A stretch of 64,000 nucleotides of DNA from Oxalobacter formigenes (lineage in GTDB: Bacteria; Pseudomonadota; Gammaproteobacteria; Burkholderiales; Burkholderiaceae_D): assembly GCA_023667225.1 (NCBI GenBank), contig JAMPAN010000002.1, positions 49,984 through 113,983 on the forward strand, given 5' to 3'. Shown here one piece after another: positions 18,093 through 28,541 of this stretch (positions are counted from its first letter, which is position 1; each line of letters begins with the position of its first letter). Both the position numbers and the translations under genes were made by a program. The notes beneath the pieces are model-generated. The model was not told where the DNA came from. It saw only the letters and a list, made by a program, of their open reading frames with translations, and did no database searches.

Positions 18093-19433
18093 ATGGCAAA
18101 TGCAGTTGAAATTCTGGAAAAGCTTGAAAGACGCCTGACGATTACGCTTCCGGTGGATGAAGTGGAAAAAGAAGTGGGCGAGCGCCTTAAGAAACAGGCC
18201 CGTGTTGCCAAAGCACCGGGTTTCAGGCAGGGTAAGTTGCCGATGAAAATGGTCACGGCGCAGTATGGCCCCCAGATCAGGGGCGATGTTATCAATGAAA
18301 AAGTCATCCGGTCTTTCAATGAGGCAGCGAAAGAAAATAATCTGAGTGTTGCCGGTTATCCACGCTTTGAGCCAAAAGCGGAAGGCGTGCCGGAGGGTTC
18401 AATGGTGTTTAACGCAACTTTTGAGGTTTATCCGGAAGTCAGCGTAGCCAATCTGGCGGAAATGGCGCTCGAAAAAGCGGTGGTTGACGTTAATGAGTCG
18501 GAAGTTGACAAGACTATTTATACGTTGCGTAAAAGGCAGGCGCATTACCATACCAAAGGGGAGCCAAGCGAGCATGGCGAAGGGGATGGCGATGTTTCAG
18601 CGCAGGATGGCGACCGGATAACAGTAGATTTTGTCGGCAGGATCGACGGAGTTGAATTTGAAGGCGGCAAGGCAGACAACTATGCCTTTGTGCTGGGCGA
18701 AGGACAGATGTTGCCAGAGTTTGAGAATGCGGCGCATGGTTTGAAAAAGGGGGACAGCAAGGTTTTCAACCTGACTTTCCCGGAGGAATACCATGGCCGT
18801 GATGTAGCTGGCAAGACAGCAGAATTCACCATTACTGTGAAAAATGTGGAATGGACTCACTTGCCGGAAGTGAATGAGGAGTTTGCAAAAAATCTGGGTA
18901 TTGAGGATGGCAGCGTTGAAAAAATGCGCGCTGAGATTGAGAAAAACCTCAAGCTGGAGGCCAGAAACCGCCTGGCTGCCATAAACAAGAACCGGGTGAT
19001 GGATGCGCTTGTCAAGTCTATTGAGTTTGATGTACCCAAGGCATTGCTGAACCAGGAAATTCGCCAGTTGATGGATGCAACGCGCAAGGATCTGGCTGCA
19101 CGCAAGCTGAATATTATGGATGAGCCGCTTCCGCCGGAAATGTTTGCTGACCAGGCGGAAAAAAGGGTTAGGCTGGGCCTGATTTTTGCCGAATTTATCA
19201 AGGATGACCAGTTCAAGGTATCGGATGATGATGTTCGCGCACGGGCTGAGGAAATTGGTTCGACTTATGAAAATCCGAAAATGATTGTGGATTATTATAT
19301 GAACGAATCAAGCCGCCGCCAGGAGCTGGAGGCTCTGGTAATGGAAGACAAGGTTGTGGATTATGTCTTCAATCATGCGAAGACGGTAGAGAAAAACATG
19401 CTGTTTTCCGAGTTGATGGCCCAGCGGATTTAA
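18093..19433 (+). CDS. tig: Trigger factor
   Basis: Ribosome-bound chaperone and peptidyl-prolyl isomerase. Start ATG 18093 gives a 446-aa protein beginning [20 protein letters not shown], the normal family start, although no strong ribosome site precedes it. The N-terminal ribosome-binding domain contains the GFRQGKLP variant of the G-F-R-x-G-K-x-P signature (about residues 44-51); the FKBP-type PPIase domain lies near 160-250 ([19 protein letters not shown]), followed by the helical C-terminal chaperone arms. A short acidic Gly/Asp insertion precedes the FKBP domain. It leads the tig-clpP-clpX-lon cluster. Confidence 0.97.
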   Translation: MANAVEILEKLERRLTITLPVDEVEKEVGERLKKQARVAKAPGFRQGKLPMKMVTAQYGPQIRGDVINEKVIRSFNEAAKENNLSVAGYPRFEPKAEGVPEGSMVFNATFEVYPEVSVANLAEMALEKAVVDVNESEVDKTIYTLRKRQAHYHTKGEPSEHGEGDGDVSAQDGDRITVDFVGRIDGVEFEGGKADNYAFVLGEGQMLPEFENAAHGLKKGDSKVFNLTFPEEYHGRDVAGKTAEFTITVKNVEWTHLPEVNEEFAKNLGIEDGSVEKMRAEIEKNLKLEARNRLAAINKNRVMDALVKSIEFDVPKALLNQEIRQLMDATRKDLAARKLNIMDEPLPPEMFADQAEKRVRLGLIFAEFIKDDQFKVSDDDVRARAEEIGSTYENPKMIVDYYMNESSRRQELEALVMEDKVVDYVFNHAKTVEKNMLFSELMAQRI

Positions 19434-19464
19434 TGTCGGCTTTTTGATGATGACAGGAAACAGG

Positions 19465-20094
19465 ATGGATTTACATTTTCGCAAATCAGCGCTGGATACC
19501 GATATGATCGGTATGATTCCGATGGTGATTGAGCAAAGCGGCCGCGGGGAACGTGCCTTTGACATATACTCGCGCCTGCTCAAGGAAAGAATTATCTTTC
19601 TTGTTGGCCCCGTCAATGACCATAACGCCAATTTGGTTGTGGCGCAGATGCTTTTTCTGGAAAGCGAGAATCCGGAGAAAGAAATCTCGCTTTATATCAA
19701 TTCGCCAGGCGGTTCGGTTTCTGCCGGTATGGCTATTTATGACACCATGCAGTTCATTCGCCCTGAGGTTTCCACGCTGTGCACAGGTCTGGCAGCCTCA
19801 ATGGGCGCTTTTCTTCTGGCAGCCGGCGCTAAAGGTAAACGCTTTTCCCTGCCGAATTCCCGCATTATGATCCACCAGCCTTCAGGCGGCGCGCAAGGGC
19901 AGGCGACGGATATTGAAATTCATGCCCGTGAGATACTGTATTTGCGCGAAAGGCTGAATGCTATTTTGGCTGGCGCAACGGGAAAAAGCGTGGAACAAAT
20001 CGGCCTTGATACAGAGCGGGATCATTTCATGTCAGCTGATGAGGCTGTGGAATACGGTCTGATTGATCAGGTGTTGACGAGCCGGGCCGGTTGA
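19465..20094 (+). CDS. clpP: ATP-dependent Clp protease proteolytic subunit
   Basis: Serine protease ring that degrades substrates delivered by ClpX or ClpA. I took ATG 19465 (209 aa, [11 protein letters not shown]) because AGGA at 19455-19458 sits 6 bases upstream; earlier in-frame starts at 19444-19450 lack a site. The catalytic triad is Ser112 (AASMGAF), His137 (MIHQP) and Asp186 (DTERDHF), with the same spacing as in E. coli Clp[15 protein letters not shown] is the oxyanion-side strand. It follows tig by about 30 bases and precedes clpX. Confidence 0.97.
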   Translation: MDLHFRKSALDTDMIGMIPMVIEQSGRGERAFDIYSRLLKERIIFLVGPVNDHNANLVVAQMLFLESENPEKEISLYINSPGGSVSAGMAIYDTMQFIRPEVSTLCTGLAASMGAFLLAAGAKGKRFSLPNSRIMIHQPSGGAQGQATDIEIHAREILYLRERLNAILAGATGKSVEQIGLDTERDHFMSADEAVEYGLIDQVLTSRAG

Positions 20095-20112
20095 TCTGTC
20101 TTGTTTTGCCAG

Positions 20113-20140
20113 GCCGGGTATAGCTATGCCCGGCTTTTTT
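20113..20140 (+). terminator. Terminator between clpP and clpX
   Basis: GCCGGG and CCCGGC, with adjoining TAT/ATG pairs including one G-T wobble, form a stem of about 9 bp followed by TTTTTT. It would lower or stop read-through from tig-clpP, so clpX probably has its own promoter in the next 90 bases. Confidence 0.8.
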
Positions 20141-20233
20141 GGCAGTCTGCGGGTTTTTTGTCTTGTGCTATCGTGTTCACGTAGGTGAGCTGTTTTTGTT
20201 TTCTTCCGTATTTCTTTATCGGTTATTTTCCCC

Positions 20234-21511
20234 ATGTCAGAAAGTCATTCCTCTTCAGGCGATAATGTGCCTTATTGCTCTTTTTGCGGAAAGAGTCAGG
20301 ACGAAGTGAAAAAGCTGATTGCCGGCCGCAACAATACGTTATTTATTTGTAATGAATGTATTGATGCGTGTAATGGTCTTATTCGGGATGAAGCTCCTGG
20401 CCCGGCGTTTTCGGGGAAAAGCGGCGAGTTGCCTACGCCCCGGGAAATTTGCGAATTGCTTGATCAGTATGTTATCGGGCAAGAGACGGCAAAAAAGATT
20501 CTGTCTGTCGCTGTCTATAACCATTATAAGCGCCTGCATTATTTTTCCGGCAAGGAGAATGATGTTGAGCTTTCCAAAAGCAATATTCTGCTTATCGGCC
20601 CGACTGGCTCAGGCAAGACCCTGCTTGCCCAGACGCTGGCCAGGATGCTGAATGTGCCTTTTGTTATTGCTGATGCGACAACTTTAACCGAGGCAGGGTA
20701 TGTCGGAGAAGATGTAGAGAATATTATCCAGAAGCTCTTGCAGAATTGCGATTATGATGTAGAAAAAGCCCAGCGTGGAATTGTCTATATTGATGAGATC
20801 GACAAGATTTCCCGAAAATCGGACAATCCCTCGATTACCCGGGATGTTTCCGGCGAAGGGGTGCAGCAGGCGCTTTTGAAAATGATTGAAGGTACGATGG
20901 CTTCTGTTCCTCCGCAGGGAGGGCGCAAGCATCCCAACCAGGATTTTATCCAGGTTGACACAACCAATATTATGTTTATTTGCGGCGGCGCTTTTGACGG
21001 ACTGACAAAAGTCATCTCCGAGCGTTCTGACAAGGGCGGGATCGGATTTTCTGCCAGCATCAAGAGTCAGAGTGAGAAGAGCGCCAATGAAGTTTTGCTG
21101 AATGTGGAGCCGGAAGATCTGATCAAATTTGGGTTAATACCGGAACTGGTTGGGCGTTTGCCGGTTGTGGCAACCTTGAATGAGTTGACGGAAGAGGCGC
21201 TGGTACAGATTTTGCTGGAGCCGAAAAATGCACTGGTGAAACAGTATACCAAGCTGCTGGAGATGGAAGGGGCAGAACTGGAGATCAGCCCGGCTGCGCT
21301 TTCGGCTATTGCGAAAAAAGCACTGGAGCGGAAAACAGGCGCAAGGGGATTGCGTTCTATTATGGAACATTTGCTGCTGGATGTGATGTTCAATTTGCCG
21401 ACTGAACAAAATGTCAGTAAAGTGCTGATTGATGAGGATACTATCCGAACCAACGGGAAACCATTATTGATTTATCAGGATAAAGAAGAGCAGTTTGCCG
21501 GCCAGGGGTAG
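20234..21511 (+). CDS. clpX: ATP-dependent Clp protease ATPase subunit ClpX
   Basis: AAA+ unfoldase that recognises substrates and feeds them to ClpP. In this 425-aa protein the N-terminal zinc-binding domain uses C15, C18, C39 and C42. Walker A GPTGSGKT is at 122-129, the GYVGEDVE pore loop follows, then Walker [11 protein letters not shown], the IGF loop that contacts ClpP within DKGGIGFSA, and the [16 protein letters not shown] sensor region. All parts are intact. It sits between clpP and lon, a classic protease island. Confidence 0.98.
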   Translation: MSESHSSSGDNVPYCSFCGKSQDEVKKLIAGRNNTLFICNECIDACNGLIRDEAPGPAFSGKSGELPTPREICELLDQYVIGQETAKKILSVAVYNHYKRLHYFSGKENDVELSKSNILLIGPTGSGKTLLAQTLARMLNVPFVIADATTLTEAGYVGEDVENIIQKLLQNCDYDVEKAQRGIVYIDEIDKISRKSDNPSITRDVSGEGVQQALLKMIEGTMASVPPQGGRKHPNQDFIQVDTTNIMFICGGAFDGLTKVISERSDKGGIGFSASIKSQSEKSANEVLLNVEPEDLIKFGLIPELVGRLPVVATLNELTEEALVQILLEPKNALVKQYTKLLEMEGAELEISPAALSAIAKKALERKTGARGLRSIMEHLLLDVMFNLPTEQNVSKVLIDEDTIRTNGKPLLIYQDKEEQFAGQG

Positions 21512-21637
21512 AAATTTTTCCTGATTATCTGAAATGACTGCTGTAAATGGTTTGTAACAATTTGGCCTTTGTTTCTTCTCTTGTTTTCCGTTTTTTAGGG
21601 GATATATAAGGGGTTGAGTTTACTGAAAAGGTTTGTC

Positions 21638-24055
21638 ATGACGACGATTCATCAAGAACAGTCAGGATTGCCGCTGCTTCCTTTGAGGGATGTGGTTGTT
21701 TTTCCCAATATGGTTATCCCTCTTTTTGTCGGGCGTCCCAAGTCAATCCATGCGCTTGATGCTGCGATGGAAAATGAAAAGACGATCATGCTTGCTGCCC
21801 AGAAAACTGCGGCCAAGGATGATCCTGTTGCAGAAGATATTTATACCATCGGCTGTGTTGCTACGATTCTCCAGATGCTGAAGCTGCCTGACGGAACGGT
21901 CAAGGTGCTGGTTGAAGGGGCGTATCGCGCCCGTATTAAGCATATTCAGGAAGAGGGAAACTATCTGACGGCAGATGTGCAGCCGGTGGAAACAGAAGGC
22001 GACAGTGCCCCCGAAGTTGAGGCGATGCGCCGTGCCATTGTTCAGCAGTTTGAGCAATATATCAAACTGAACAAGAAGATTCCGCACGAAGTGCTGGTTT
22101 CTTTGTCTTCTATTGAAGAGCCGGGACGGTTTGCTGATACTGTTGCTGCTCATTTGCCGTTAAAGCTGGAGCAGAAGCAACAGGTTCTGGAGATTGTCCA
22201 GATTGGACGCAGGATGGAGTATTTGCTTGAGCGTCTGGAAGGGGAACTGGATATTTTGCAGGTTGAAAAGCGGATTCGCGGCCGAGTCAAACGGCAGATG
22301 GAGAAATCGCAGCGCGAGTATTATCTGAACGAGCAGGTCAAGGCTATCCAGAAAGAGCTGGGAGAAGGCGAGGATGGCGCTGATATTGAAGAGCTGGAAC
22401 GAAAGATCAAGGCTGCAAAAATGCCGAAGGAGGCGTTGGAAAAAGCCAGGAGTGAATTGAGAAAATTGAGGTCGATGTCTCCTATGTCGGCGGAGGCGTC
22501 TGTTGTCAGAAATTATATTGAGACACTGGTTGCTTTGCCCTGGAAGAAGAAATCCAAGGTAAATAATAATTTGGCTCATGCCGAGAAAATTCTGGAAAAT
22601 GACCATTATGGCCTGGAGCGGGTCAAGGAGCGGATTCTTGAATATTTGGCTGTCCAGCAGCGTGTTGACAAGGTCAAGGCGCCGATTCTGTGTTTTGTTG
22701 GGCCGCCAGGGGTAGGCAAGACTTCGCTTGGACAGTCTATTGCGCGTGCTACCAACCGGAAGTTTGTGAGGATGGCGCTGGGAGGTGTGCGGGATGAGGC
22801 AGAGATTCGGGGGCACCGGCGTACTTATATTGGTGCGCTGCCTGGAAAAATTTTGCAAAGCCTGACGAAATCCGGTGTAAGGAACCCGCTTTTTTTGCTG
22901 GACGAGGTTGACAAGATCGGCGCTGATTTCCGTGGCGACCCGGCAGCAGCTTTGCTGGAGGTACTGGATCCGGAGCAGAATCATACTTTTTCCGATCATT
23001 ATGTCGAGGTGGATTTTGATTTGTCTGATGTGATGTTTATTGCCACATCCAATTCCTACAATATTCCGCCTGCGTTGCTTGACCGTATGGAAGTGATCCG
23101 GCTGTCGGGTTATACGGAAGACGAAAAGGTCAGTATCGCGCAACGCTACCTGATGCCCAAGCAAATGCGGGGCAATGGCCTTAAGGATGAGGAATTGTCC
23201 ATTACGGAAAATGCTATCCGGGATATTATCAGGTATTACACCCGCGAGGCCGGGGTGCGTGGACTGGAACGTGAGATTTCACGCATTTGCCGCAAAGTAG
23301 TCAAAATGCTGCTTTTGAAGAAACAGAATCGCAAGGTGACGGTTACGCCAAGGAATATTGATAAATTTCTCGGCGTCCGCCAGTTTGATTTTGGTATTGC
23401 CGAAAAAGAAAACCAGGTTGGGCAGGTTTGCGGATTGGCGTGGACCGAGTTTGGCGGAGAGATGCTGACGATTGAGGCCGTTACGGTACCCGGCAAGGGA
23501 AGTATTATCCGGACGGGGACGCTAGGGGATGTGATGAAAGAATCCATAGAAGCGGCCAGAACGGTAGTGCGCAGCCGTGCCAACAAGCTGGGTATCAGAA
23601 ATGAGGCGTTTGAAAAAACGGATATTCATATCCACGTTCCGGAAGGGGCAACGCCAAAGGATGGGCCTTCTGCCGGTATTTCCATGGCGACGGCGCTGGT
23701 TTCTGCCTATAGCGGCATTCCTGTTCGGGCGGATGTTGCGATGACAGGAGAGATTACCTTAAGGGGCGAGGTATTGCCTATTGGCGGCGTGAAGGAAAAG
23801 TTGCTGGCAGCACTGAGGGGCGGAATCAAAACGGTGCTGATCCCGGAAGAAAATGTGAAGGATCTGGCAGAGATTCCTGATAACGTTAAAAACAGGCTGG
23901 AGATTACGCCGGTTCGCTGGATAGACAAGGTTTTTCAGATCGCACTGGAACGGCAGCCTGAAGAAATAAAGGAAGATGCCGAGTCTGTTCCTTCAACGGC
24001 GGTTGCTGCGGAAACCAATGAGAATTCCGGAGAGGACAATCTTATCCGGCATTAA
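21638..24055 (+). CDS. lon: ATP-dependent protease La (Lon)
   Basis: Homo-oligomeric AAA+ serine protease degrading misfolded and regulatory proteins. ATG 21638 was chosen (805 aa, MTTIHQEQSGLPLLPLRDVVVFP) since AAAAGG lies about 7 bases upstream; a TTG 24 bases earlier also opens the frame. The N-terminal substrate-binding domain is followed by a coiled region, Walker A GPPGVGKT at 355-362, Walker B LFLLDEVDKI, and the S16 protease domain with the catalytic dyad Ser678 (PKDGPSAG) and Lys721. The C-terminal 30 residues after the protease domain are acidic and variable. The 102 bases after clpX hold its promoter; I could not identify a convincing heat-shock box. Confidence 0.98.
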   Translation: MTTIHQEQSGLPLLPLRDVVVFPNMVIPLFVGRPKSIHALDAAMENEKTIMLAAQKTAAKDDPVAEDIYTIGCVATILQMLKLPDGTVKVLVEGAYRARIKHIQEEGNYLTADVQPVETEGDSAPEVEAMRRAIVQQFEQYIKLNKKIPHEVLVSLSSIEEPGRFADTVAAHLPLKLEQKQQVLEIVQIGRRMEYLLERLEGELDILQVEKRIRGRVKRQMEKSQREYYLNEQVKAIQKELGEGEDGADIEELERKIKAAKMPKEALEKARSELRKLRSMSPMSAEASVVRNYIETLVALPWKKKSKVNNNLAHAEKILENDHYGLERVKERILEYLAVQQRVDKVKAPILCFVGPPGVGKTSLGQSIARATNRKFVRMALGGVRDEAEIRGHRRTYIGALPGKILQSLTKSGVRNPLFLLDEVDKIGADFRGDPAAALLEVLDPEQNHTFSDHYVEVDFDLSDVMFIATSNSYNIPPALLDRMEVIRLSGYTEDEKVSIAQRYLMPKQMRGNGLKDEELSITENAIRDIIRYYTREAGVRGLEREISRICRKVVKMLLLKKQNRKVTVTPRNIDKFLGVRQFDFGIAEKENQVGQVCGLAWTEFGGEMLTIEAVTVPGKGSIIRTGTLGDVMKESIEAARTVVRSRANKLGIRNEAFEKTDIHIHVPEGATPKDGPSAGISMATALVSAYSGIPVRADVAMTGEITLRGEVLPIGGVKEKLLAALRGGIKTVLIPEENVKDLAEIPDNVKNRLEITPVRWIDKVFQIALERQPEEIKEDAESVPSTAVAAETNENSGEDNLIRH

Positions 24056-24138
24056 ATTTCACATGCCTGCTGGCTCCACTTTCGACAGAGTGGGCTCTTG
24101 AACAGCTGGCCGGCAGAGGATGGGGCTTGATTATGGGG

Positions 24139-24906
24139 TCAGGTCGGCACATGGATTTTGGAGATGGCATATAGCGCAATTTCCCAGGCCAGCTTGACCT
24201 GATTGCTTTTCATGCGCAATAAAGGGTTCCGTTTCGCCTTGATGCCTGAAAGGCGGTCAATGATTGTTTGCCCAGTTTTTTGTCCACAGGGGTTTGGCAT
24301 GACAGTGGCCTGAGCCGCAGACAGGGTCTTCAAATATTTTCAGTTTGGGAGCAAAACTGCGGGTTATGCCGTCGTATGTTTTGTCTTTTGCTGGGAGATG
24401 CAGCAGTAGTCCATCCAGTTTTTCAGCTGTTTTTCGTCTGGCACAGTATGAATGGCCTGCTGCTTTTCCACTAATACACGAACCAGATCCTGTCCTATTC
24501 ATGTTTCTGCCGGGCGGGTGCCGATAGCAGCTTCCATTTTGTTTGTAACCGGAACAGGAGCAAGTTGTGGGCAGGCAGGTTAATTTCAATCAGGTTGTGT
24601 TTTTTGTGGCAATCAGTTGGCCGCTTTTTGTCTGAAAAGAAAGGGAAGGATGGTTTATTTCCGCAAAGTGCCGCAGCACACAGGCGGTTCCCAGGGGGCG
24701 TGGCCGCACAGCTCAATTTTTACGCCGGGCGTAAACCAGCGCAGCTCGTAGTGTTTGCCGTTTTTGACGGTGAAAGCGGTTTCAGACAGGTTGTTTTCCT
24801 GTGCAATATTTTGTGTCAACCTGCCGGGCAGCCAGTTTTCCAGCAGGCAGACAGCAGCGGGGCTTCCCTTGGATACGTGATGGGTGAAAGCATTTACTAT
24901 ATATGG
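24139..24906 (-). pseudogene. Decayed phzF-like (phenazine biosynthesis PhzF/YddE family) gene
   Basis: Reading the minus strand across frames gives a near-complete PhzF-family protein broken by several shifts. From about 24906 one frame gives KPYIVNAFTHHVSKGSPAAV, then LLENWLP, AQENNLSETAF, LRWFTPGVKIELCGHA, and stops soon after. A second frame continues with LGTACVLRHFAEINHPS and FQTKSGQL; another resumes at KKHNLIEINLPAH. A further frame has RSFAPKLKIFEDPVCGSGHC, the PhzF FAPK..EDPV.GS.HC signature, and the last frame gives KLAWEIALYAISKIHV, ending at 24139. The expected start codon is also missing (TTA precedes the Lys). At least three frameshifts make a functional product very unlikely. 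Intact relatives are isomerases or epimerases of mostly unknown substrate. Confidence 0.88.
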
Positions 24907-24941
24907 TTTTAATATCAGGCTGATCCTAGGCGGGTTTCTTT

Positions 24942-26462
24942 TTACCGGGTATTTTCTCTGACAAGCCGGTTCAGGATGCGCCTGATTTCCGGTATGAGTT
25001 CGCTGGCTGTCAGGCCAATAGGGCCTTCTCCTTTTTTGACGAGTTCATCTGCTGCATTGCCATGCAGCCATACTGATGCCAATGCGGTTTCCATGGCAGG
25101 CCAGCCCTGGGCCATCAGTGCTCCGCAAATTCCGGAAAGCACGTCTCCGCTGCCGGGTGTTGCCAGCGCCGGGCCGCCGGTGGGGTTTATTGCGGTTTTT
25201 CCATTGCAGCCGGCTATGACGGTGCCGGAACCTTTCAGAATGGCGACGGCGTGAAATTGCTTTGCCAGTTCTCTTGCAGCGGAAAGGCGGTCTGTCTGGA
25301 CGGTTTCGGTTGTTGTATTCAACAAGCGGGCGGCTTCCAGGGGATGGGGTGTCAGGATAGTGGGTGCTTCCCGTTTTTTCAGCATGTGCTGCAAGGTGGT
25401 TTCGCGGGCGACAAGGTTTAGGGCGTCTGCATCCAGAACCAGCGGTTGCGGTGTGTTAATAATTTGTTCAATCAGGCGGCAGCTTGTGTCCGATATGCCC
25501 AGGCCAGGCCCTGCTACGGAAACTGCGGAAGAAAAATCGAATGCCTGTGCCGGGCGAAACATGAGTTCAGGCTGGATGCTGTCATATGGCGGCGTTTCTT
25601 CAGGATAGACTGCATAAACCAGGCCGGCACCACTATGCAATGCCGTACGTGCCGCCAGAACCGGCGCTCCGGTCATGCCGGTTGCGCCCCCCAGTATGGC
25701 TACTTTGCCGTAGGTGCCTTTGTGCGAATTGTGCCGGCGTTTTTGCAGCATAGGGGCAAAAAGGGCTGGCTGATTCAGCTGGCATTTTGCATCGGGAAAA
25801 CAATTTTCATCGGTGTCCAGCCGGGCAAGGTGGATTTTTCCGGCATAATCTCGCCCCATGCCTGTATGCAGTCCAGGTTTGTCTGCAAGAAAGGTCACGG
25901 TGTCGGTTGCCTTGACGGCTACGCCATTTTTGCCATGGATGTTTCCTGTATCGGCATCAAGACCGCTAGGGACATCCACCGCTATGACGGGACAGTTGGC
26001 AGTATGGGTCATTTCAGCGAGTTGACGCCAGTTTCCCTGTAGGGGTTTTTTCAGGCCGATGCCAAACATGCCGTCTGCGATCAGATCCCATTGCTGTGCT
26101 GACAATGAGGGGATAGAAAGCGGATTTTCCCATTTAACGGCGCTATTGAAGGCGCGTTTTTGGGCCAGTTGGCATTCTTCTGTTCTCGGGGTGCTGTCTG
26201 GCTGCAAAACGGAAACCTCTATGGCATGGGCAGCCAGGTGAATGGCCATTTCCAGTGCATCCCCGCCGTTGTTGCCTGGTCCCGCGAGGATGAGTACTTT
26301 TGTGTTTTTATCGGGGGAAGCAAGCAGGCGCAATGCCAATTCGGCAGCTGCTTTACCTGCACGCTGCATCAATGCGCCGCATGGCAATCCGGACAGAGCA
26401 CGCTCTTCAATGATTCGCAATTCCTTGGTGGTGTATAAGTCAGTCATGTTTTTTGCATTCAT
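24942..26462 (-). CDS. nnr: Bifunctional NAD(P)HX epimerase / ADP-dependent NAD(P)HX dehydratase
   Basis: Repairs hydrated NADH and NADPH: the N-terminal YjeF_N domain epimerises the R and S forms and the C-terminal ribokinase-like domain dehydrates the S form using ADP. The N-terminal half contains GPGNNGGDALEMAIHL and the VPSGLDADTG motif. The C-terminal half contains KGTYGKVAILGGATGMTGA, the LVLDADALN motif and the ATPGSGDVLSGI nucleotide-binding loop with the catalytic Asp. I used ATG 26462 (506 aa); ATG 26447 is equally plausible and the upstream extension to 26567 looks non-coding. It is divergent from rpsB, with the phzF remnant just downstream. Confidence 0.93.
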   Translation of the reverse strand: MNAKNMTDLYTTKELRIIEERALSGLPCGALMQRAGKAAAELALRLLASPDKNTKVLILAGPGNNGGDALEMAIHLAAHAIEVSVLQPDSTPRTEECQLAQKRAFNSAVKWENPLSIPSLSAQQWDLIADGMFGIGLKKPLQGNWRQLAEMTHTANCPVIAVDVPSGLDADTGNIHGKNGVAVKATDTVTFLADKPGLHTGMGRDYAGKIHLARLDTDENCFPDAKCQLNQPALFAPMLQKRRHNSHKGTYGKVAILGGATGMTGAPVLAARTALHSGAGLVYAVYPEETPPYDSIQPELMFRPAQAFDFSSAVSVAGPGLGISDTSCRLIEQIINTPQPLVLDADALNLVARETTLQHMLKKREAPTILTPHPLEAARLLNTTTETVQTDRLSAARELAKQFHAVAILKGSGTVIAGCNGKTAINPTGGPALATPGSGDVLSGICGALMAQGWPAMETALASVWLHGNAADELVKKGEGPIGLTASELIPEIRRILNRLVRENTR

Positions 26463-26539
26463 TTTTTGTTTTTCTTTGATATGTAAGCACGATATGCAAG
26501 GCAGTGGAAGCGTTTTCCTTGTTTTTATCTGATAACACA

Positions 26540-26568
26540 TTGGTGTCTGTGGGGTTTTCCAGTACAAT
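26540..26568 (+). promoter_or_regulatory. Sigma-70-type promoter for rpsB-tsf
   Basis: TTGGTG (26540-26545) and TACAAT (26563-26568) are separated by 17 bases. The predicted leader to the rpsB start is about 120 bases and begins with a 7-bp inverted repeat GTTTTCG/CGAAAAC at 26575-26597. S2 represses its own operon through the leader in E. coli; whether this one does so is unknown. Confidence 0.65.
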
Positions 26569-26696
26569 ACTGCCGTTTTCGGTTAAATGACGAAAACAGT
26601 TCCCGTTTTATCTTTTATTGAAATCGCGAGCATGGCCGACAAGGGTGCCTGACCGGGTTTCCGGCTGTGCTCAAGACCTAACCCTGGAGATATTTT

Positions 26697-27443
26697 ATGT
26701 CCGTTACAATGCGCGAAATGCTGGAAGCAGGCGTTCATTTTGGCCACCAGACGCGATTCTGGAATCCGAAAATGGCCCCGTATATTTTTGGCCACCGCAA
26801 CAAGATTCATATTGTCAATCTTGAAAAAACCATGGTGATGTACCACGAGGCGATGAATTATATTCGCCAGCTTGCGGCAAACCGCGGCACTATTCTGATG
26901 GTGGGTACAAAAAGGCAGGCGCGCGACATTATTGCGGCCGAAGCACAGCGGGCCGGTATGCCCTATGTTGACCAGCGCTGGCTTGGCGGTATGCTGACCA
27001 ACTATAAAACTATCCGTACTTCCATCAAACGCCTGAAGGATATGGAAGCGGCAGTGGAAGATGGCTCGGTTGAAAAAATGAGCAAGAAGGAAGGGCTGAT
27101 GTATATGCGCGAGGTTGCCAAGCTGGACAAAGCTATTGGCGGCATCAAGGATATGAATGGTTTGCCGGATGCCCTTTTTGTTGTTGACGTGGGCTACCAC
27201 AAAGGAGCTGTGACAGAAGCCATGAAACTGGGTATTCCGGTTATTGGTGTGGTAGATACCAACCATTCGCCGGATGGGCTGGCTTATGTTATTCCGGGTA
27301 ATGACGATTCTTCCCGTGCTATCCAGCTTTATGCCCGCGGCGTGGCAGATGCCATTCTGGAAGGCAAGGCCAGCTCTTTGCAGGATGTTCTTGAGACAGC
27401 AAAGGGTGAAGGCAGCGAAGAACAATCTGCCAAAGAGGAATAA
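26697..27443 (+). CDS. rpsB: 30S ribosomal protein S2
   Basis: Small-subunit protein of 248 aa needed for S1 binding. The start [26 protein letters not shown] is the family signature, and [16 protein letters not shown] and the [11 protein letters not shown] block follow in order. GGAGA at 26686-26690 lies 6 bases before the ATG. The glutamate-rich tail is normal. It leads the rpsB-tsf unit, which a hairpin splits after S2. Confidence 0.98.
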   Translation: MSVTMREMLEAGVHFGHQTRFWNPKMAPYIFGHRNKIHIVNLEKTMVMYHEAMNYIRQLAANRGTILMVGTKRQARDIIAAEAQRAGMPYVDQRWLGGMLTNYKTIRTSIKRLKDMEAAVEDGSVEKMSKKEGLMYMREVAKLDKAIGGIKDMNGLPDALFVVDVGYHKGAVTEAMKLGIPVIGVVDTNHSPDGLAYVIPGNDDSSRAIQLYARGVADAILEGKASSLQDVLETAKGEGSEEQSAKEE

Positions 27444-27451
27444 ATGGAGGC

Positions 27452-27480
27452 GCCGCTGCTTTCAGGCAGCGGCCTTTTTT
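27452..27480 (+). terminator. Terminator or attenuator between rpsB and tsf
   Basis: A perfect 8-bp GC-rich stem (GCCGCTGC/GCAGCGGC, 27452-27459 with 27466-27473) is followed by C and a T run. rpsB-tsf is usually one operon, so this probably works as a partial terminator that makes S2 message exceed EF-Ts message. Confidence 0.8.
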
Positions 27481-27529
27481 GAACAGAAAATAATCTGGAT
27501 GCAGCAGGCATCCTTGAACGGGAGGAAAT

Positions 27530-28441
27530 ATGGCGGAAATTACCGCTGCAATGGTCGGCCAGTTGCGCGCCAAGACAGACGCGCCCATGATGGAATGCAA
27601 AAAGGCGCTGGTTGAAGCCGGTGGCAATATTGAAAAAGCAGAAGAAATTCTGCGTGTTAGGCTGGGTACAAAAGCATCCAAAGCTTCCACGCGTATTACG
27701 GCAGAAGGGGTGATTGCAGCCTATATTGACGGCGGCCGCGGCGCCCTGGTTGAGGTGAACTGTGAGACCGACTTTGTGACAACCAATGAGGGTTTTGTCA
27801 AATTGGCTGATATGTGCGCCAAGCTGGTTGCAGAAAAGAATCCGGCAGATGTGAATGCTTTGTCGGCACTTTCCGAGGGCGGCAAAACGGTTGATGAAAT
27901 CCGTACCGAACTGGTTGGCCGGATTGGCGAGAATATGTCTGTTCGCCGTTTTGCACGTTATGAAACTACGGCCAGGCTGGCCTGTTATCTGCATAACAAG
28001 CGTATTGGCGTGATGGTTGAGTTTGAAGGCGCAGACGATCAGGTGGGGCGTGATGTCGCTATGCACATCGCTGCCATGAAACCTGTTGCGCTTTCTGCAG
28101 AAGCGGTGCCGGCAGAGTTGATCGAAAGAGAGCGTTCTGTTGCCTTGCAAAAGGCCAACGAGGATGCGGCTAAGGCAGCAGCAGAGGGCAAGAAGCCTCA
28201 AGGCGCTGATATTCTTGCCAAGAGGATTGAGGGCTCTGTCCAGAAGTATCTGAAAGAGGTTTCTCTTTTGAACCAGCCCTTTGTCAGGAATGACAAACAG
28301 TCGGTTGGACAGATGCTCAAGGAGGCGGGCGCAACTGTCAAGTCGTTTACGATGTTTGTGGTTGGCGAGGGCCTTGAAAAGAAAGAAGACAATTTTGCTG
28401 CTGAAGTTGCTGCCCAGGTGGCAGCAGCCAAGCAAGCCTGA
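27530..28441 (+). CDS. tsf: Elongation factor Ts
   Basis: Guanine-nucleotide exchange factor for EF-Tu. The 303-aa protein starts [21 protein letters not shown] and contains a UBA-like N-terminal domain, the CETDFV motif (near residue 80) that contacts EF-Tu, and two core subdomains followed by the [13 protein letters not shown] segment. GGAGG is well placed before the ATG. A terminator follows immediately, so tsf ends the rpsB unit. Confidence 0.98.
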   Translation: MAEITAAMVGQLRAKTDAPMMECKKALVEAGGNIEKAEEILRVRLGTKASKASTRITAEGVIAAYIDGGRGALVEVNCETDFVTTNEGFVKLADMCAKLVAEKNPADVNALSALSEGGKTVDEIRTELVGRIGENMSVRRFARYETTARLACYLHNKRIGVMVEFEGADDQVGRDVAMHIAAMKPVALSAEAVPAELIERERSVALQKANEDAAKAAAEGKKPQGADILAKRIEGSVQKYLKEVSLLNQPFVRNDKQSVGQMLKEAGATVKSFTMFVVGEGLEKKEDNFAAEVAAQVAAAKQA

Positions 28442-28456
28442 TTGGACTGGAACTGA

Positions 28457-28480
28457 AACGGGCCTGAGGGCCCGTTTTTT
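28457..28480 (+). terminator. Intrinsic terminator after tsf
   Basis: AACGGGCC (28457-28464) pairs with GGCCCGTT (28469-28476) across a 4-base loop and runs into TTTTTT. This is a textbook rho-independent terminator. Confidence 0.9.
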
Positions 28481-28493
28481 GCAGTTTTGGCGG

Positions 28494-28522
28494 TTGTTGC
28501 AGGATAGGCGTTTCATTATTTT
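28494..28522 (+). promoter_or_regulatory. Candidate promoter for pyrH and the downstream cluster
   Basis: TTGTTG (28494-28499) and TATTTT (28517-28522) are 17 bases apart between the tsf terminator and pyrH. The -10 match is poor, but a promoter is needed here. Confidence 0.35.
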
Positions 28523-28541
28523 TTTTCGATAAGGGATCGAG

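Noticed and set aside
22160..23164. A 334-residue minus-strand open frame inside lon
   Set aside because: Antisense to the conserved AAA+ domain of Lon; no ribosome site or family match.
24565..24912. A 115-residue plus-strand frame in the lon-nnr gap
   Set aside because: The opposite strand carries the recognisable phzF remnant, which explains the open frame.
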